A stretch of DNA of 13,173 bases from JALZHR01 sp036389695 (GCA_036389695.1 DASVWG010000294.1:1-13173); one strand, 5' to 3'; numbered from the stretch's first letter, positions 1 to 7,755 are shown. Notes: generated by a model from the sequence alone, not told the origin. Made by a program: numbers and translations.

Positions 1-1
1 G

Positions 2-940
2 CTTTTGGAAAGAATGTTTCCCGAACGCGCGCCGGTCGGGCGCGACGCGCTGCCTTTGAATGAAGTGGCGCGTTTTCGCACGCGCGTCAGCCTGGATTTT
101 CCGCCGAGCCAGATTCAGGAAATCCGCGAAACCGAAGAAGAATTTACCGACAAGCAAAAGCTCGAAATTTTTATCAATTTTATGGGTATGGTCGGCTCGC
201 TCGGAGCGATGCCGATGCGCTACACGGAAACTATCATCGAGCGGGCGCGTTACGGCGACACGGCGCTCTGGAGCTTTCTGGACATTTTCACGCACCGCAC
301 GGTTTCGCTTTTTTATCGCGCGTGGGAAAAGTATCGCTTTCCGGTCAATTACGAGCGCGGAAAAGACGATTTTACCGCTTATCTTTTCGATATTATCGGG
401 CTCGGCACGCAGGGCTTGCGCGGAAAACTGGACATCGACGACGAATCGCTTTTGCCCTACGGCGGCTTGATAACGCAAAAACCGCATTCGGCGAGCGCCA
501 TCAGAAATCTGATTTCCGATTATTTCAGCGTTCCGGCAGAAATCCGGCAGTTTTCCGGTCAGTGGCTCACGCTCGACGAAGAAAGCATCACGACGCTCGG
601 AAAGGCGAACAGCTCTCTGGGCGTCAATACGGTTGTCGGCACGAAAGTCTGGGACGACCAATCGAAATTTCGCGTGCGTTTGGGCGCGCTCGGCTTTAAC
701 GAATTTCGAGCCTTTCTGCCGAACGGCACGGCTTACAAACCCGTGAAAGCGATAATTCGCTTTATGGTCGGACAGGAACTGGATTTCGATATTCAATTGA
801 AATTAAAAGCCAAAGAAGTTCCCGGCACGATTTTGACGACGCGCGCCAAGCGTCGCCCGATGCTCGGCTGGACTTCGTTTTTGAAAACAAAACCATTTAA
901 ACAGGACGACGAACAGGTGATATTACAAACGATGAATTAG
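2..940 (+). CDS. tssG: Type VI secretion baseplate subunit TssG (5'-truncated by window edge)
   Basis: TssG (ImpH/VasB) is a structural subunit of the T6SS baseplate, the cytoplasmic platform on which the contractile sheath and Hcp tube assemble; it works with TssE, TssF and TssK. It has no catalytic site. The visible 312 residues show family landmarks: FPERAPVGRDAL near the left end, then MPMRYTETIIER and LWSFLDIFTHRTVSLFYRAW in the helical core, then a GLGTQGLRGKL segment and the DYFSVPAEIRQFSGQWL region, ending in a gp53-like C-terminal half. The frame is open to the first base, and the family usually has about 20-30 residues before FPER, so the true start lies upstream; the TTG at 5 should not be taken as the start. 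The gene ends at TAG 938-940, 70 bases before tssH, consistent with one operon. Identification rests on recognised sequence pattern and on the adjacent clpV. Confidence 0.93.
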   Translation, partial: LLERMFPERAPVGRDALPLNEVARFRTRVSLDFPPSQIQEIRETEEEFTDKQKLEIFINFMGMVGSLGAMPMRYTETIIERARYGDTALWSFLDIFTHRTVSLFYRAWEKYRFPVNYERGKDDFTAYLFDIIGLGTQGLRGKLDIDDESLLPYGGLITQKPHSASAIRNLISDYFSVPAEIRQFSGQWLTLDEESITTLGKANSSLGVNTVVGTKVWDDQSKFRVRLGALGFNEFRAFLPNGTAYKPVKAIIRFMVGQELDFDIQLKLKAKEVPGTILTTRAKRRPMLGWTSFLKTKPFKQDDEQVILQTMN

Positions 941-991
941 GAATGATGAACGATGAATTTTATCTCTGCGATTCGCGCAATGTTCATCGTT
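928..991. repeat. AACGATGAA direct copies and inverted copy between tssG and tssH
   Basis: The 9-mer AACGATGAA occurs at 928-936 (overlapping the tssG stop region) and again at 949-957, and its exact reverse complement TTCATCGTT lies at 983-991. The second copy and the inverted copy can form a 9-bp stem with a 25-base loop just ahead of the tssH ribosome binding site. There is no U-run, so it is not a terminator. A role in translation of tssH or RNA processing is possible but unsupported. Confidence 0.4.
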
Positions 992-1010
992 TCAGAAAAT
1001 GGAGAAAGTT

Positions 1011-3680
1011 ATGAGTGTAAACAGAAAATTTCTTGTTGGTAAGTTAAACGAAACTTGTAAGGATGCATTAACGGATGCGCTTAACTTGTGTCTTAGGCGG
1101 AAAAACTACGATGTCGAAATGGCACATTGGATATCGAGATTGCTTGAAATTGAAAATACAGATTTCCACAGAGTTTTAAGACATTACGGAATCAATGTTG
1201 ATGATGTGACCAAAGATGTAGCCGTTACTTTAGGAAAACTTGATATAGGAAACTCGGACAAAAATGCCATTTCCAAACGCATTTATGAATGGATTCAAGA
1301 AGCTTGGGTTTTGGCATCTATTAATTACGGTGCGGCAAACGTAAGGTCGGGACATTTGATTCTGGCTTTGGTTAATAATGAGGAGTTAGGGCAGATTGCA
1401 ACAAAAATTTCACGTCACCTTACTGAGTTAATAATTTCAGCCGACTCGATAAAACAAAAACTTCCGGAAATCATTGCCGGTTCGATAGAAGATCGGGGAA
1501 CAGTTAGTCTTTCCGAAACTGGCGCAGTTTCTTCCGACAGCGAGCCAGTCGCAAGCGGCGCTCTGGGCAAAACCAAAGCTCTCGACCAATACACCGAAGA
1601 TTTGACGGCAAAAGCGCGCGCCGGAAAAATCGACCCGATTCTCGGACGCGATTTTGAAGTGCGGCAGCTCGTCGATATTCTGACGCGCCGCCGCCAGAAC
1701 AACCCGATTCTGACGGGCGAAGCGGGCGTCGGCAAAACGGCGGTCGTCGAAGGCTTTGCCAATCGCATCGCGGCGGGCGACGTTCCCGAACCGCTCAAAA
1801 ACGTGATTGTTCGCACTTTGGATTTAGGACTTTTGCAGGCGGGCGCGAGCGTCAAAGGCGAATTTGAAAATCGTCTGAAATCGGTGATTGACGAAGTGAA
1901 AGCCTCGCCGCAGCCGATAATTTTATTTATCGACGAAGCGCACACGATGATTGGCGCGGGCGGTCAAGCCGGACAAAACGACGCGGCAAATCTTTTAAAA
2001 CCCGCGCTCGCGCGCGGCGAGCTGCGCACGATTGCCGCGACGACGTGGGCGGAATACAAAAAATATTTTGAAAAAGACGCGGCTCTGGCGCGGCGTTTTC
2101 AAGTCGTCAAAGTCGAAGAACCGGACGAAGAAAAAGCCATCGGAATGATGCGCGGCTTGGTCGATAAAATGGAAGAGCATCACAACGTCCGCATTCTGGA
2201 CGAAGCGATTGTCGAATGCGTCAGGCTTTCGCATCGTTACATCACGGGTCGCCAATTGCCTGACAAATCTGTTTCGGTGCTCGACACGGCTTGCGCGAAA
2301 GTCGCCATCGGGCAGGGCGCGACGCCGGGCGCGATTGAAGACGCGACGAAATTTATAACGCGTCTCGACACGGAAATCGCTTCGCTTGAGCGCGAATTGG
2401 TGACGGGCGCGGCGCACGACGAACGGCTCGGCGAATTGAAAGAACTGAAAGCGCGCGAGGAAGAAAAACTCGCTAAATATCAGGAACAATGGACGAAGGA
2501 AAAGGATTTGATTGAAAAAATCCGCAATATTCGCCTGAAGCTCGAAATGTCGCGGCTCGATGCGCCTGTCACGAGTCAAAACGGAAATGGAACCGGACAA
2601 GCGGCAGCGGCGATGACTGAAACGGAATCCGCCGAAGTCGCAACGGCGGGCGCGGCAACAGCCGAAACCGCTTCGGGCGCAACGGCTGAAACCGCTTCGG
2701 GCGACGCTTCATCAACCGCTGCCGCGCCTGCGCCGGAGACGAGCCAGCCGATTGATACCGAGTTTTTAAAATCCGAATTGGCGAAGCTAAATGAAGAATT
2801 GAAACAGGTTCAGGGCGAAACGCCTTTGATGCAGCCGGTCGTCAACGCGCAGACGATTGCCGAAGTCATTTCCGGCTGGACGGGAATTCCGGTCGGCAAA
2901 ATGGTCGCCGACGAAATTATGCAGGTTTTGCATCTGGCGGACACGCTCTACGGCGGCGAGCGCAATCTGATTTCGATAAATATGAGCGAATATCAGGAAG
3001 CGCACACGGTTTCCAGCTTGAAAGGCTCGCCTCCGGGATACGTCGGCTACGGCGAAGGCGGCGTTTTGACCGAAGCCGTGCGGCGCAAACCGTATTCGGT
3101 CGTGCTTCTGGATGAAGTCGAAAAGGCGCATCCGGACGTGATGGAGCTTTTCTATCAGGTTTTCGATAAAGGTCAATTGGAAGACGGCGAAGGACGCGAG
3201 ATTGATTTCAAAAATACGGTCATTCTGCTGACTTCAAACGTCGCGACCGACACGATTATGAAACTCTGCGCCGACCCGGATACGAAGCCCGAACCGGAAG
3301 GCTTGCTCGAAGCGATTCGTCCCGAACTCGCGAAAGCCTTTAAACCCGCGCTTTTAGGACGCATGACGGTCGCGCCGTATTATCCGATTTCCGACGACGT
3401 TTTGCGGATGATTATCAAATTGCAGCTTTCAAAAATCGCCGGACGCATCGCGGCGAATCATAAAGCGCAATTTTCCTATGATGATTCCGTCATAGAAACT
3501 GTGGCGAAACGCTGCACCGATGTTGACTCGGGCGCGCGCAACGTTCATAACATTCTGAACGGAACGCTTCTGCCGGAAATGTCGGGCGAGTTTTTGTCGC
3601 GGATGGCGTCGGGCGAAGGCGTCAGTCGCGTTCACGTTTCGACGGACGAAAGCGGGAAATTTGTTTACGAGGTGGTTTGA
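1011..3680 (+). CDS. tssH: T6SS sheath-disassembly ATPase ClpV (TssH), second AAA+ module lacking Walker A
   Basis: ClpV is a hexameric Hsp100 AAA+ ATPase that extracts and recycles contracted TssB/TssC sheath subunits. Start ATG 1011 is preferred over ATG 999 because GGAG at 1001-1004 sits 6 bases before it; the protein is then 889 residues. Residues 1-155 are the Clp N domain (VGKLNETCKDAL, RSGHLILAL). AAA+ module 1 is complete: Walker A GEAGVGKT 236-243, pore loop near VKGEF 281-285, Walker B IDEAH 307-311. A coiled M-domain spans about 440-520, followed by an Ala/Thr/Ser-rich linker 521-583 unusual for the family. Module 2 has GWTGIPVGKM 622-631, pore loop PPGYVGYGEGG, Walker B LLDE to 702, sensor TSN 741-743 and sensor-2 SGARN 840-844. 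However HLADTL (641-646) runs straight into YGGERN, so the RVIGQ segment and second Walker A, about 50 residues, are absent. The N domain is AT-rich compared with the rest. Deletion could be real or an assembly collapse. Confidence 0.93.
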   Translation: MSVNRKFLVGKLNETCKDALTDALNLCLRRKNYDVEMAHWISRLLEIENTDFHRVLRHYGINVDDVTKDVAVTLGKLDIGNSDKNAISKRIYEWIQEAWVLASINYGAANVRSGHLILALVNNEELGQIATKISRHLTELIISADSIKQKLPEIIAGSIEDRGTVSLSETGAVSSDSEPVASGALGKTKALDQYTEDLTAKARAGKIDPILGRDFEVRQLVDILTRRRQNNPILTGEAGVGKTAVVEGFANRIAAGDVPEPLKNVIVRTLDLGLLQAGASVKGEFENRLKSVIDEVKASPQPIILFIDEAHTMIGAGGQAGQNDAANLLKPALARGELRTIAATTWAEYKKYFEKDAALARRFQVVKVEEPDEEKAIGMMRGLVDKMEEHHNVRILDEAIVECVRLSHRYITGRQLPDKSVSVLDTACAKVAIGQGATPGAIEDATKFITRLDTEIASLERELVTGAAHDERLGELKELKAREEEKLAKYQEQWTKEKDLIEKIRNIRLKLEMSRLDAPVTSQNGNGTGQAAAAMTETESAEVATAGAATAETASGATAETASGDASSTAAAPAPETSQPIDTEFLKSELAKLNEELKQVQGETPLMQPVVNAQTIAEVISGWTGIPVGKMVADEIMQVLHLADTLYGGERNLISINMSEYQEAHTVSSLKGSPPGYVGYGEGGVLTEAVRRKPYSVVLLDEVEKAHPDVMELFYQVFDKGQLEDGEGREIDFKNTVILLTSNVATDTIMKLCADPDTKPEPEGLLEAIRPELAKAFKPALLGRMTVAPYYPISDDVLRMIIKLQLSKIAGRIAANHKAQFSYDDSVIETVAKRCTDVDSGARNVHNILNGTLLPEMSGEFLSRMASGEGVSRVHVSTDESGKFVYEVV
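2661..2708 (+). repeat. 24-bp tandem duplication in the ClpV linker
   Basis: Two adjacent 24-base units (2661-2684 and 2685-2708) differ at only a few positions and encode AETASGAT then AETASGDA. They lie inside an Ala/Thr/Ser/Glu-rich stretch (residues 521-583) between the coiled M-domain and the second AAA+ module of ClpV. The pattern suggests slippage-driven expansion of a flexible linker. Confidence 0.8.
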
Positions 3681-3715
3681 AAACTTTATGTGAATCAAGA
3701 GTAGAGATTTACGAT

Positions 3716-3813
3716 TTCTTTGCGTTCTTTGCGAAACCTTTGCGACCTTTGCGGTTAAGAATTTTTTTTTACCGCAAAGAGCGCAAAGGTTTAAGACGCA
3801 AAGGGCGCAAAGA
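3716..3813. repeat. CTTTGCG-rich inverted repeat (REP/MITE-like intergenic hairpin)
   Basis: The gap between tssH and vgrG is largely one imperfect palindrome. The left arm holds four CTTTGCG heptamers (starting at 3718, 3727, 3738, 3747) and the right arm holds four reverse copies CGCAAAG (3773, 3782, 3797, 3806). The arms meet at GCGGT 3751-3755 / ACCGC 3771-3775 around a loop with a T9 run. The right arm has about 4 extra bases (TCTT on the complementary strand), the only clear interruption apart from mismatches. The U-run lies in the loop, so this is not a classic terminator. It looks like a member of a dispersed intergenic repeat family; the copy number elsewhere cannot be seen here. It may stabilise mRNA ends or separate tssH from vgrG expression. 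Confidence 0.8.
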
Positions 3814-3849
3814 GAAAAGCTTGAAGATTCATATAAATTTAATTAATTT

Positions 3850-6540
3850 ATGGCAACGACACAGGATGGCAGATTATTGAGCATCGCGACGCCCTTGGGC
3901 AAAGACTTTCTTCTTTTAAAAAGAATGAAAGCGACCGAAGGCTTGTCCGAGCTTTTTCGAATCGACGTCGAGATGCTGCACGAAGAAACAAGCGAAGGAT
4001 TTGAAGCGACGCCGGTCGACGCGCAGCGAATTCTCGGTCAGACCGTGTCGATTGCCATTACTCAGAGAGACGGAAACACGCGCGCGTTTAACGGAATCGT
4101 CAGCCAGTTTTCGCAAGGTACGCGCGACAACCGTTTTTCTTATTACTACGCGACGATTGTGCCGCACCACTGGATTTTGACGCAGAACGTGCAGAGCCGG
4201 ATTTTCCAGCACTTGAGCGTGCCGGATATTCTCAAAAAAGTTTTTGACGGCTTCGAGATGATTTACGAGATTCAGGGCACGTTTCACAAGCGAAATTACT
4301 GCGTGCAGTATCGCGAATCGGATTTCGCTTTCGCCTCGCGCCTGATGGAAGAAGAAGGAATTTATTACTACTTCGAGCACGCGGGCGGAACGCACAAGAT
4401 GATTATCGCCAACACGCCGCAGTCGCATCGCGCGTGTCCGGGCAAAAGCTCGATTCCGTGTTTTATAGACGTGACGCGCGGCGCGGAAGATTGGGTCAGC
4501 TCAATCGCCACGTGGCGGCAGGATTATCAACTGCAAACCGGAAAAGTCACGCTCTGGGACCATAATTTCGAGCTTCCGCGCAAGACTCTGGAAATCGAAA
4601 GAAAGAGCCGCTTTAACGTCGGCGGCAATCAGGAACTGGAAATCTACGAATTTCCCGGCGGCTACGCGCGGAAATACGACGGCATCGACCGCACGGGCAG
4701 CGAGCGCCCGCGCGAGCTGAACCATATTTTTGAAGACAATCAAAAAACCGCGCAGATTCGCATCGAAGAACTCGACGCGCAGTATCTGACCGCCAACGGA
4801 ATCTCCGACTGCGCCTCGCTGACCGCAGGATTTCGCTTCGCGCTTTTTAATCATCCGACCAGAAAGCTGAACGCTAATTACGTGCTCACGACAGTTGCGC
4901 ACGAAGCCGAGCAATCGCCGAATTACGTCGCGGGCGAAGAAATCGCCGGCGCTTACGGCAACAGCTTTCAATGCATCGCGCACGGCGCGGGCGCTTCGCC
5001 GTATCGCCCGCCGCAAAAAACGCCGAAGCCGACGATTCAGGGCAGCCAGACCGCCACGGTCGTCGGACCGCCGGGAGAAGAAATTTTCACCGACAAATAC
5101 GGTCGCGTGAAAGTCCAGTTTAACTGGGACAGAGAATCGAAATTCGACCCGGACAGCTCGTGCTGGATACGGGTGGCAAAAGATTTGGCGGGCAAAAAAT
5201 GGGGCTCGATGTATATTCCGCGCATCGGTCAGGAAGTCATCGTCGATTTTATGGAAGGCGACCCGGACCAGCCGATTATTACCGGCTCGGTTTATAACGC
5301 GGAGACGATGCCGCATTATGATTTGCCGAAATTTAAAACTTTGACCTATATCAAAACGCGCACTTCGCCCGACGACGGCAAAGGCTTTAACGAGCTGCGT
5401 TTTGAAGACAAGCAGAATAAAGAACAGGTTTTCATCCGCTCGCAAAAGCGAATGGACGTGCGCGTGCGCGGCTCGTATTACAAAACCGTGGGCGGCAATC
5501 GTCAGGAAGTCATCGGCGTTCGCGCCGACAATCAGCCCGGCGGAAACCTGGCGGTCACGGTCGGCGGAAATTACGATTTGCACGTTAAAGCCGATACTTT
5601 CGTCGGCATCGACGGCAAGTTGAATCACACCGTCAAAGGCGACGAAATCAGAAACGTGCAGGCGAATTACGCGCGCATCGTCACCGGCAAATCCGAAGTC
5701 AACGCGCGCGAGATTATTCTGGAAGCGATGTCGAAAATCAGTCTGAAAGTCGGCGGCAGCTTTATCACCATCGACCTTTCGGGCGTGACGATTTCCGGTC
5801 CGATGGTGAAAATCAATTCCGGCGGCGCTGGAACGCCGACCGCCACGCAGTCGATTGACGACCCGCTCGACGCCGAAACCGCCGATACGGGCGAGCCCGG
5901 ATATTTAGACCGTCCGCGCACGGGCGGCGGCAAAGGCGGCAGAAAACGCCGCACTTTAACCGGACAACACGCGCCGCCGTTTGCGACGAAGACTCTGCCG
6001 AACGGCGACATACAGGTCGGCAACGGCATCGTCATCAAAAAAGACCCGAGCGACCCGACGTTTCAGGACAAAGTTTTGCGCGATATGACGACGATGTCCA
6101 ATCATCCGACGGGAATGAACACGCTGAACGGCTTGAATAACAGCGGGAAAAAGACGACTATCGAGCACACGACCGTCAACGGCGGCAACGAATACTCGCC
6201 ATCCAATGTTACCGACGCTTTGCCCAAAGGCAAACAGGGAAATTTCAGAGGCGTCGGGCAGACGACCGGAACCGGAAACGGCAGCGACGGAACGATTAAA
6301 TACAATCCAGATTATGAGCCGCCGACAAATGCCGACCCGAGTATTAATCGTCCGGCTGACGTCGGTCTGCACCACGAAATGACGCACGCCGACCACGCGG
6401 CGCACGGCGAATACGACATTACAACGCCGGCGGCAAACCCGAATAACGGGAATAAGGAAGAATCGAATACGATTGACCGCGACAATGAATATCGCAAGGA
6501 ACGCGGCATTCCGACGCGCCGCGACCATACGGTTTTATAA
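3850..6540 (+). CDS. vgrG: Evolved VgrG spike (TssI) with C-terminal M91-like metallopeptidase effector domain
   Basis: VgrG forms the trimeric spike at the tip of the T6SS Hcp tube. Residues 1 to about 395 match the gp27-like base (start TPLGKDFLLLKRM; CVQYRESDFAFASRLMEEEG near the middle). The gp5-like OB fold is about 400-490 (TDKYGRVKVQFNWDR, WGSMYIPRIGQEVIVDFMEGDPDQPIITG). Then come the repetitive beta-prism segments (YKTVGGNRQEVIG, LAVTVGGNYDLHV). After a Gly/Arg/Lys linker around 690-705 the protein continues about 190 residues beyond a standard VgrG. This tail has GDIQVGNGIVI, VLRDMTTMSNHPTGMNTL, GSDGTIKYNP and LHHEMTHADH, where H842-E843 to H846 is an HExxH zinc site, then NEYRKERGIPTRRDH. 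The order resembles peptidase family M91 (NleD-type) proteins. The tail is inferred to be a delivered toxin; its substrate is unknown. No convincing Shine-Dalgarno precedes ATG 3850; the leader is AT-rich. Lipoprotein and PAAR genes follow closely. Confidence 0.94.
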   Translation: MATTQDGRLLSIATPLGKDFLLLKRMKATEGLSELFRIDVEMLHEETSEGFEATPVDAQRILGQTVSIAITQRDGNTRAFNGIVSQFSQGTRDNRFSYYYATIVPHHWILTQNVQSRIFQHLSVPDILKKVFDGFEMIYEIQGTFHKRNYCVQYRESDFAFASRLMEEEGIYYYFEHAGGTHKMIIANTPQSHRACPGKSSIPCFIDVTRGAEDWVSSIATWRQDYQLQTGKVTLWDHNFELPRKTLEIERKSRFNVGGNQELEIYEFPGGYARKYDGIDRTGSERPRELNHIFEDNQKTAQIRIEELDAQYLTANGISDCASLTAGFRFALFNHPTRKLNANYVLTTVAHEAEQSPNYVAGEEIAGAYGNSFQCIAHGAGASPYRPPQKTPKPTIQGSQTATVVGPPGEEIFTDKYGRVKVQFNWDRESKFDPDSSCWIRVAKDLAGKKWGSMYIPRIGQEVIVDFMEGDPDQPIITGSVYNAETMPHYDLPKFKTLTYIKTRTSPDDGKGFNELRFEDKQNKEQVFIRSQKRMDVRVRGSYYKTVGGNRQEVIGVRADNQPGGNLAVTVGGNYDLHVKADTFVGIDGKLNHTVKGDEIRNVQANYARIVTGKSEVNAREIILEAMSKISLKVGGSFITIDLSGVTISGPMVKINSGGAGTPTATQSIDDPLDAETADTGEPGYLDRPRTGGGKGGRKRRTLTGQHAPPFATKTLPNGDIQVGNGIVIKKDPSDPTFQDKVLRDMTTMSNHPTGMNTLNGLNNSGKKTTIEHTTVNGGNEYSPSNVTDALPKGKQGNFRGVGQTTGTGNGSDGTIKYNPDYEPPTNADPSINRPADVGLHHEMTHADHAAHGEYDITTPAANPNNGNKEESNTIDRDNEYRKERGIPTRRDHTVL

Positions 6541-6545
6541 AAAAG

Positions 6546-7295
6546 ATGACTGGGATGATTCTTAAAATTTGTCTGCTCGGCTTGCTCTTAAGCTTTCAGG
6601 ATTGTCACAGCCGTCCGCAACCGTCGGCGGCAAAAAACGAAAGTATTAACGCGCCGACGCCGGTTGTCGCGAATAATAAACAACCGGCAAATACCGAAAA
6701 AGGTAAAACGAAGATGGAAAACACCGAAGAGAAAAATACGCCGACGCTGGAAGTCAGCTTAAATCAACAGGACAAAATTTTAAGCCTGGAATATAAAGTA
6801 AAAAACACGACCGGCAAAACGATTTATTTATTTAACGTCCTGTATGAATGGGACGCCAAAGGTCAGCCCGTCCCTGCGCCGCAGGGCGTCTATGCCAGCT
6901 TGAATGAAGATAAAGTCCTTCATCTCGCCAAAGAAATTCCGCCCGCGCCGAGCATTAAATCGGTCGAGGTCAGAAGAATTCCGTACGTCACGAAAATCGA
7001 AGCGGGCGCGGAATTCAAGGAAAAAGTAGATTTAAAAATTCCAATCGAAGAATACACTCCGTATTTTCCGAAACAGACCGATTCAAAGACAGCGCCCGCC
7101 ACCGCCGAATCCGTCTATTTTACGATACAATTTATTCGCGCATCCGATGAGCTGGAAGTGAAGCCGACGAAATTCGAGAACGCGTTTTCGGTCTGGCATC
7201 CGAACCTTTTCGGAAACGTCGAAACCCTGCGCTCGAACGACAAGCCGATTGCCGTGCCGGTCAATCAACGCACGGACACATTTGAGGAGATTTAA
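6546..7295 (+). CDS. Exported protein between VgrG effector and PAAR; candidate immunity protein
   Basis: No family is recognised. The N-terminus (MILKICLLGLLLSFQDCHS from the second Met) is a short hydrophobic signal-like segment followed by Cys, suggestive of a lipoprotein, but Asp immediately before the Cys departs from the usual small residue at -1, so lipidation is uncertain. About 45 polar, Asn/Pro/Lys-rich residues follow as a probable disordered linker. The remainder (from about TLEVSLNQQDK) is rich in alternating hydrophobic/charged strands (LSLEYKVKNTTGKTIYLFNVLY, ESVYFTIQFIR), suggesting a beta-sandwich. The gene starts 5 bases after the vgrG stop and ends 4 bases before the PAAR start, so all three are probably co-translated. 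Start is either ATG 6546 or ATG 6555; neither has a clear ribosome binding site, consistent with coupling to vgrG. Position immediately after an effector domain makes a periplasmic immunity role the simplest guess; an adaptor role in spike loading is the alternative. Confidence 0.8.
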   Translation: MTGMILKICLLGLLLSFQDCHSRPQPSAAKNESINAPTPVVANNKQPANTEKGKTKMENTEEKNTPTLEVSLNQQDKILSLEYKVKNTTGKTIYLFNVLYEWDAKGQPVPAPQGVYASLNEDKVLHLAKEIPPAPSIKSVEVRRIPYVTKIEAGAEFKEKVDLKIPIEEYTPYFPKQTDSKTAPATAESVYFTIQFIRASDELEVKPTKFENAFSVWHPNLFGNVETLRSNDKPIAVPVNQRTDTFEEI

Positions 7296-7299
7296 AATT

Positions 7300-7755
7300 A
7301 TGCCGCCAGCCGCCCGTGCACAGGTAGATTTGACCGCGCATCCGCTTCCGGGAATTTTGACGCCGGGACCGGGCAGCCCGAACGTCATTATCGGATTTTT
7401 TCCCGCGTGGCGCGGAATTCCGCTCGCCGCCGTCGCCGCGCTGCAAACCGCGAAAGCCGCCGCCGATACGGCAGTCGCCGCCGCGCAGGGCACGCCCGGA
7501 TTCGCCGCCGCGCAAGTTTCGGCGGCGGCAACGATGTCGACGGCAATCGCCAGCGCGGCGGGATTGGCGGACAAACATATGTGCGCCACGCCGTTTCCGC
7601 CCACGCCGCACGGCGTCGGCGTCGACATCACCGGCTCGGCAACCGTCCAGATAAATTTTCTTCCGGCGGGCAGACAGGGCGATACGATTCTCGAAGCCTT
7701 AGGTCCGCCGAACACGATTAGCAAAGGCGAGCTGACCGTTCTGATTGGCGGATAA
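7300..7755 (+). CDS. PAAR-like T6SS spike-tip protein with Ala-rich helical insertion
   Basis: PAAR proteins cap the VgrG trimer with a zinc-stabilised point. This 151-residue protein has a first half TAHPLPGILTPGPGSPNVIIG and a second half DKHMCATPFPPTPHGVG, TGSATVQINFLPAGRQGDT and GPPNTISKGELTVLIGG, the repeated GSxxVxIx pattern typical of PAAR/DUF4150-like folds. Probable zinc ligands are H14, H93, C95 and H104. Between the halves, residues about 36-88 are an Ala-rich segment (AAVAALQTAKAAADTAV and onward) that should form a helical hairpin, longer than the loop in minimal PAAR proteins. Start ATG 7300 is chosen over any upstream in-frame codon because GAGGAG at 7284-7289 is well spaced before it. 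The upstream gene's stop is 4 bases away, so it is in the same operon as vgrG. No C-terminal toxin is attached. Confidence 0.88.
   Translation: MPPAARAQVDLTAHPLPGILTPGPGSPNVIIGFFPAWRGIPLAAVAALQTAKAAADTAVAAAQGTPGFAAAQVSAAATMSTAIASAAGLADKHMCATPFPPTPHGVGVDITGSATVQINFLPAGRQGDTILEALGPPNTISKGELTVLIGG

Noticed and set aside
3677..3880. 67-codon + strand frame through the CTTTGCG hairpin
   Set aside because: It is encoded mostly by the inverted repeat itself (FFAKPLRPLR / RKGLRRKGRK), overlaps the vgrG start out of frame, and lacks a ribosome binding site.
4501..5628. 375-codon - strand frame opposite vgrG
   Set aside because: An antisense shadow caused by codon bias; the + strand frame has unambiguous VgrG motifs over the same bases.
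7249..7299. Upstream extension of the PAAR gene to an in-frame alternative start at 7249
   Set aside because: It would overlap the preceding gene by 47 bases; ATG 7300 has a good ribosome binding site and gives a normal PAAR N-terminus.
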